Assembly: GCA_030670605.1 (NCBI GenBank)
Contig: DAOVBK010000008.1
Location: 1-14,354, forward strand
Length of the DNA stretch: 14,354 nt
From: Candidatus Stahliibacteriota bacterium
Lineage (GTDB): Bacteria > Hydrothermota > Tepidihabitantia > SM23-42
Reading direction: 5' to 3'
A model generated the notes under the pieces. The model searched no databases. It saw only the letters and a program-made list of their open reading frames with translations, and was not told where the DNA came from. Position numbers and translations under genes: made by a program. Within the stretch, counting starts at the first letter, position 1. Each line of letters opens with the position of its first letter. This document shows, piece by piece, positions 13,607 to 14,354 of this stretch.

Positions 13607-14188
13607 TCAAGCCAATGCCTTAAGGACATACCTACATACTTCTTTGAGCGTTTCAAACACGCCAATCCCCTGGGTCGCGACTGATTCAAAATACTGATAC
13701 TTGCTCTGCGGATTGAGGATCTTCTGTAATTCCTCAACCGGCGTTATATTCGGCAAATCTCTCTTATTGTATTGAATGACAAGGGGTATCTTTTTGAGCG
13801 AGAGATTATAGGTCTCCAGATTCTCCTGCATATTCTCAGAGGAAAGAATGTTCTCGTCATACCGTTCGATTTGAGAATCCGCAACAAAAATAATGCCATC
13901 AACCCCCTTGAGTATCAATTTCCGTGATGCATTGTAAAACACCTGACCCGGTACTGTATAGAGGTGAAACCGGGTCTTAAAGCCCCGTATCGTACCGAGG
14001 TCAACCGGTAAAAAATCAAAGAAAAGTGTCCGATCAAGCTCTGTGGCAAGACTGATAAGCTTTCCCTTGATCGCCGGGTTCAGCTTGGTATATATATATT
14101 TGATATTTGTTGTCTTACCACCAAGCCCAGGACCATAGTAGACAATCTTTGCATTTATTTCCCGCGATGCGTAATTGATTAAGGCCAT
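13607..14188 (-). CDS. mglA: MglA-type Ras-like polarity GTPase
   Basis: The 193-aa protein matches bacterial MglA in length and motifs. These are the P-loop GPGLGGKT (19-26), the switch region ELDRTLFFDFLP with Thr54, the MglA-specific TVPGQ (78-82) replacing the DTAGQ of Ras, NKRD (141-144) for guanine recognition, and SVATQG (169-174). The FHLYTVPGQVFYNASRKLIL segment is a hallmark of the family. In other bacteria MglA-GTP marks one cell pole and directs gliding, pili or flagella, and the Roadblock protein MglB is its GTPase activator. No mglB is visible in the window; it could lie beyond the right edge. The start ATG at 14188 lacks a strong Shine-Dalgarno. It leads the mglA, CxxC protein, dnaE gene row. 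Confidence 0.95.
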   Translation of the reverse strand: MALINYASREINAKIVYYGPGLGGKTTNIKYIYTKLNPAIKGKLISLATELDRTLFFDFLPVDLGTIRGFKTRFHLYTVPGQVFYNASRKLILKGVDGIIFVADSQIERYDENILSSENMQENLETYNLSLKKIPLVIQYNKRDLPNITPVEELQKILNPQSKYQYFESVATQGIGVFETLKEVCRYVLKALA

Positions 14189-14201
14189 GTCTGACTAAAC
14201 C

Positions 14202-14243
14202 CCAAATACCAAGAGCCAAGGACCAAATCACAAATCCCAAAAC
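14202..14243. repeat. 7-bp tandem repeat, six degenerate units
   Basis: The units are CCAAATA, CCAAGAG, CCAAGGA, CCAAATC, ACAAATC and CCAAAAC. They begin 14 bp upstream of the mglA start codon, where a promoter would be expected. No promoter was recognised in them. Confidence 0.7.
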
Positions 14244-14295
14244 ACTGAAAACACAGAACGCTTGTCTTTGTGTGTTCTGTGATACTTTTCAGTGT
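14242..14295. repeat. Long imperfect inverted repeat
   Basis: ACACTGAAAA (14242-14251) pairs with TTTTCAGTGT (14286-14295), and CACAGAAC (14252-14259) pairs with GTTCTGTG (14274-14281). This gives 18 pairs with a 4-base bulge and a 14-base loop. It overlaps the tandem repeat on its left and the direct repeat on its right. It may be a palindromic intergenic element. Confidence 0.65.
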
Positions 14296-14354
14296 ACTCT
14301 GTGCTTTCATTCCGTGTCTTCCATGCTTTCTTTCAGTGTACTCTGTGCTTTCAT
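14287..14354. repeat. 24-bp direct repeat, two exact copies
   Basis: The same 24 bases, beginning TTTCAGTGTACTC and ending GCTTTCAT, occur at 14287-14310 and 14331-14354. They are separated by 20 bp that look like a diverged copy (TCCGTGTCTTCCATGCTTTC). The second copy ends exactly at the window edge, so the array may continue. Confidence 0.75.

Overview
The window looks like chromosome of an uncultured, didermic bacterium of moderate GC content (mid-40s % by eye). The reasons are a secreted protein with a C-terminal FlgD-Ig/type IX-like sorting domain, an outer-membrane beta-barrel candidate, an MglA polarity GTPase and giant GGDEF-ATPase-TPR proteins. This mix fits FCB-related candidate phyla such as WOR-3 and its relatives. 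The assignment is inferred from gene content, not proven. No tRNA, rRNA, CRISPR array, transposase or phage gene was recognised.

Left part (1-5684, all minus strand). Three paralogous cyclic-di-GMP synthase-type proteins lie in tandem. First in transcription order is a 615-aa GGDEF-ATPase protein (3802-5649), then an 1103-aa GGDEF-ATPase-TPR protein (479-3790) 11 bp downstream. A third copy runs off the left edge (1-82) and has its own promoter. The 615-aa copy matches the 1103-aa copy end to end but lacks about 485 residues of the TPR region. Between the second and third copies is a 396-bp gap holding short tandem and inverted repeats.

Control region (5650-6290). A 102-aa ArsR-type regulator is bracketed by two nearly identical 42-bp palindromes built from octamers. 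The upstream palindrome contains the -35 box of the regulator's own promoter; the other lies between its stop codon and the promoter of the GGDEF genes. A consensus promoter on the plus strand drives a secreted beta-propeller-like protein (6289-7743). Three minus-strand promoters (for arsR, the 615-aa gene and the left-edge gene) put the ATG only 5-7 bp after the -10 box, which predicts leaderless mRNAs. The housekeeping genes instead use GGAGG ribosome binding sites.

Middle (7746-9743, minus strand). A thiol-redox operon reads trxA-like thioredoxin, exported TlpA/ResA-like thioredoxin, OsmC-like protein. Upstream of it is a beta-barrel outer-membrane candidate. A 16-bp site matching the ParB-binding parS consensus at 15 of 16 positions overlaps the stop codon of the beta-barrel gene, so this locus may lie in the origin-proximal part of the chromosome.

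Right part (9880-14188, minus strand). mglA, a small CxxC...CxxC protein and dnaE (replicative DNA polymerase III alpha with a complete PHP metal site) form an apparent operon. The right margin carries a 7-bp tandem repeat, a long imperfect hairpin and a 24-bp direct repeat.
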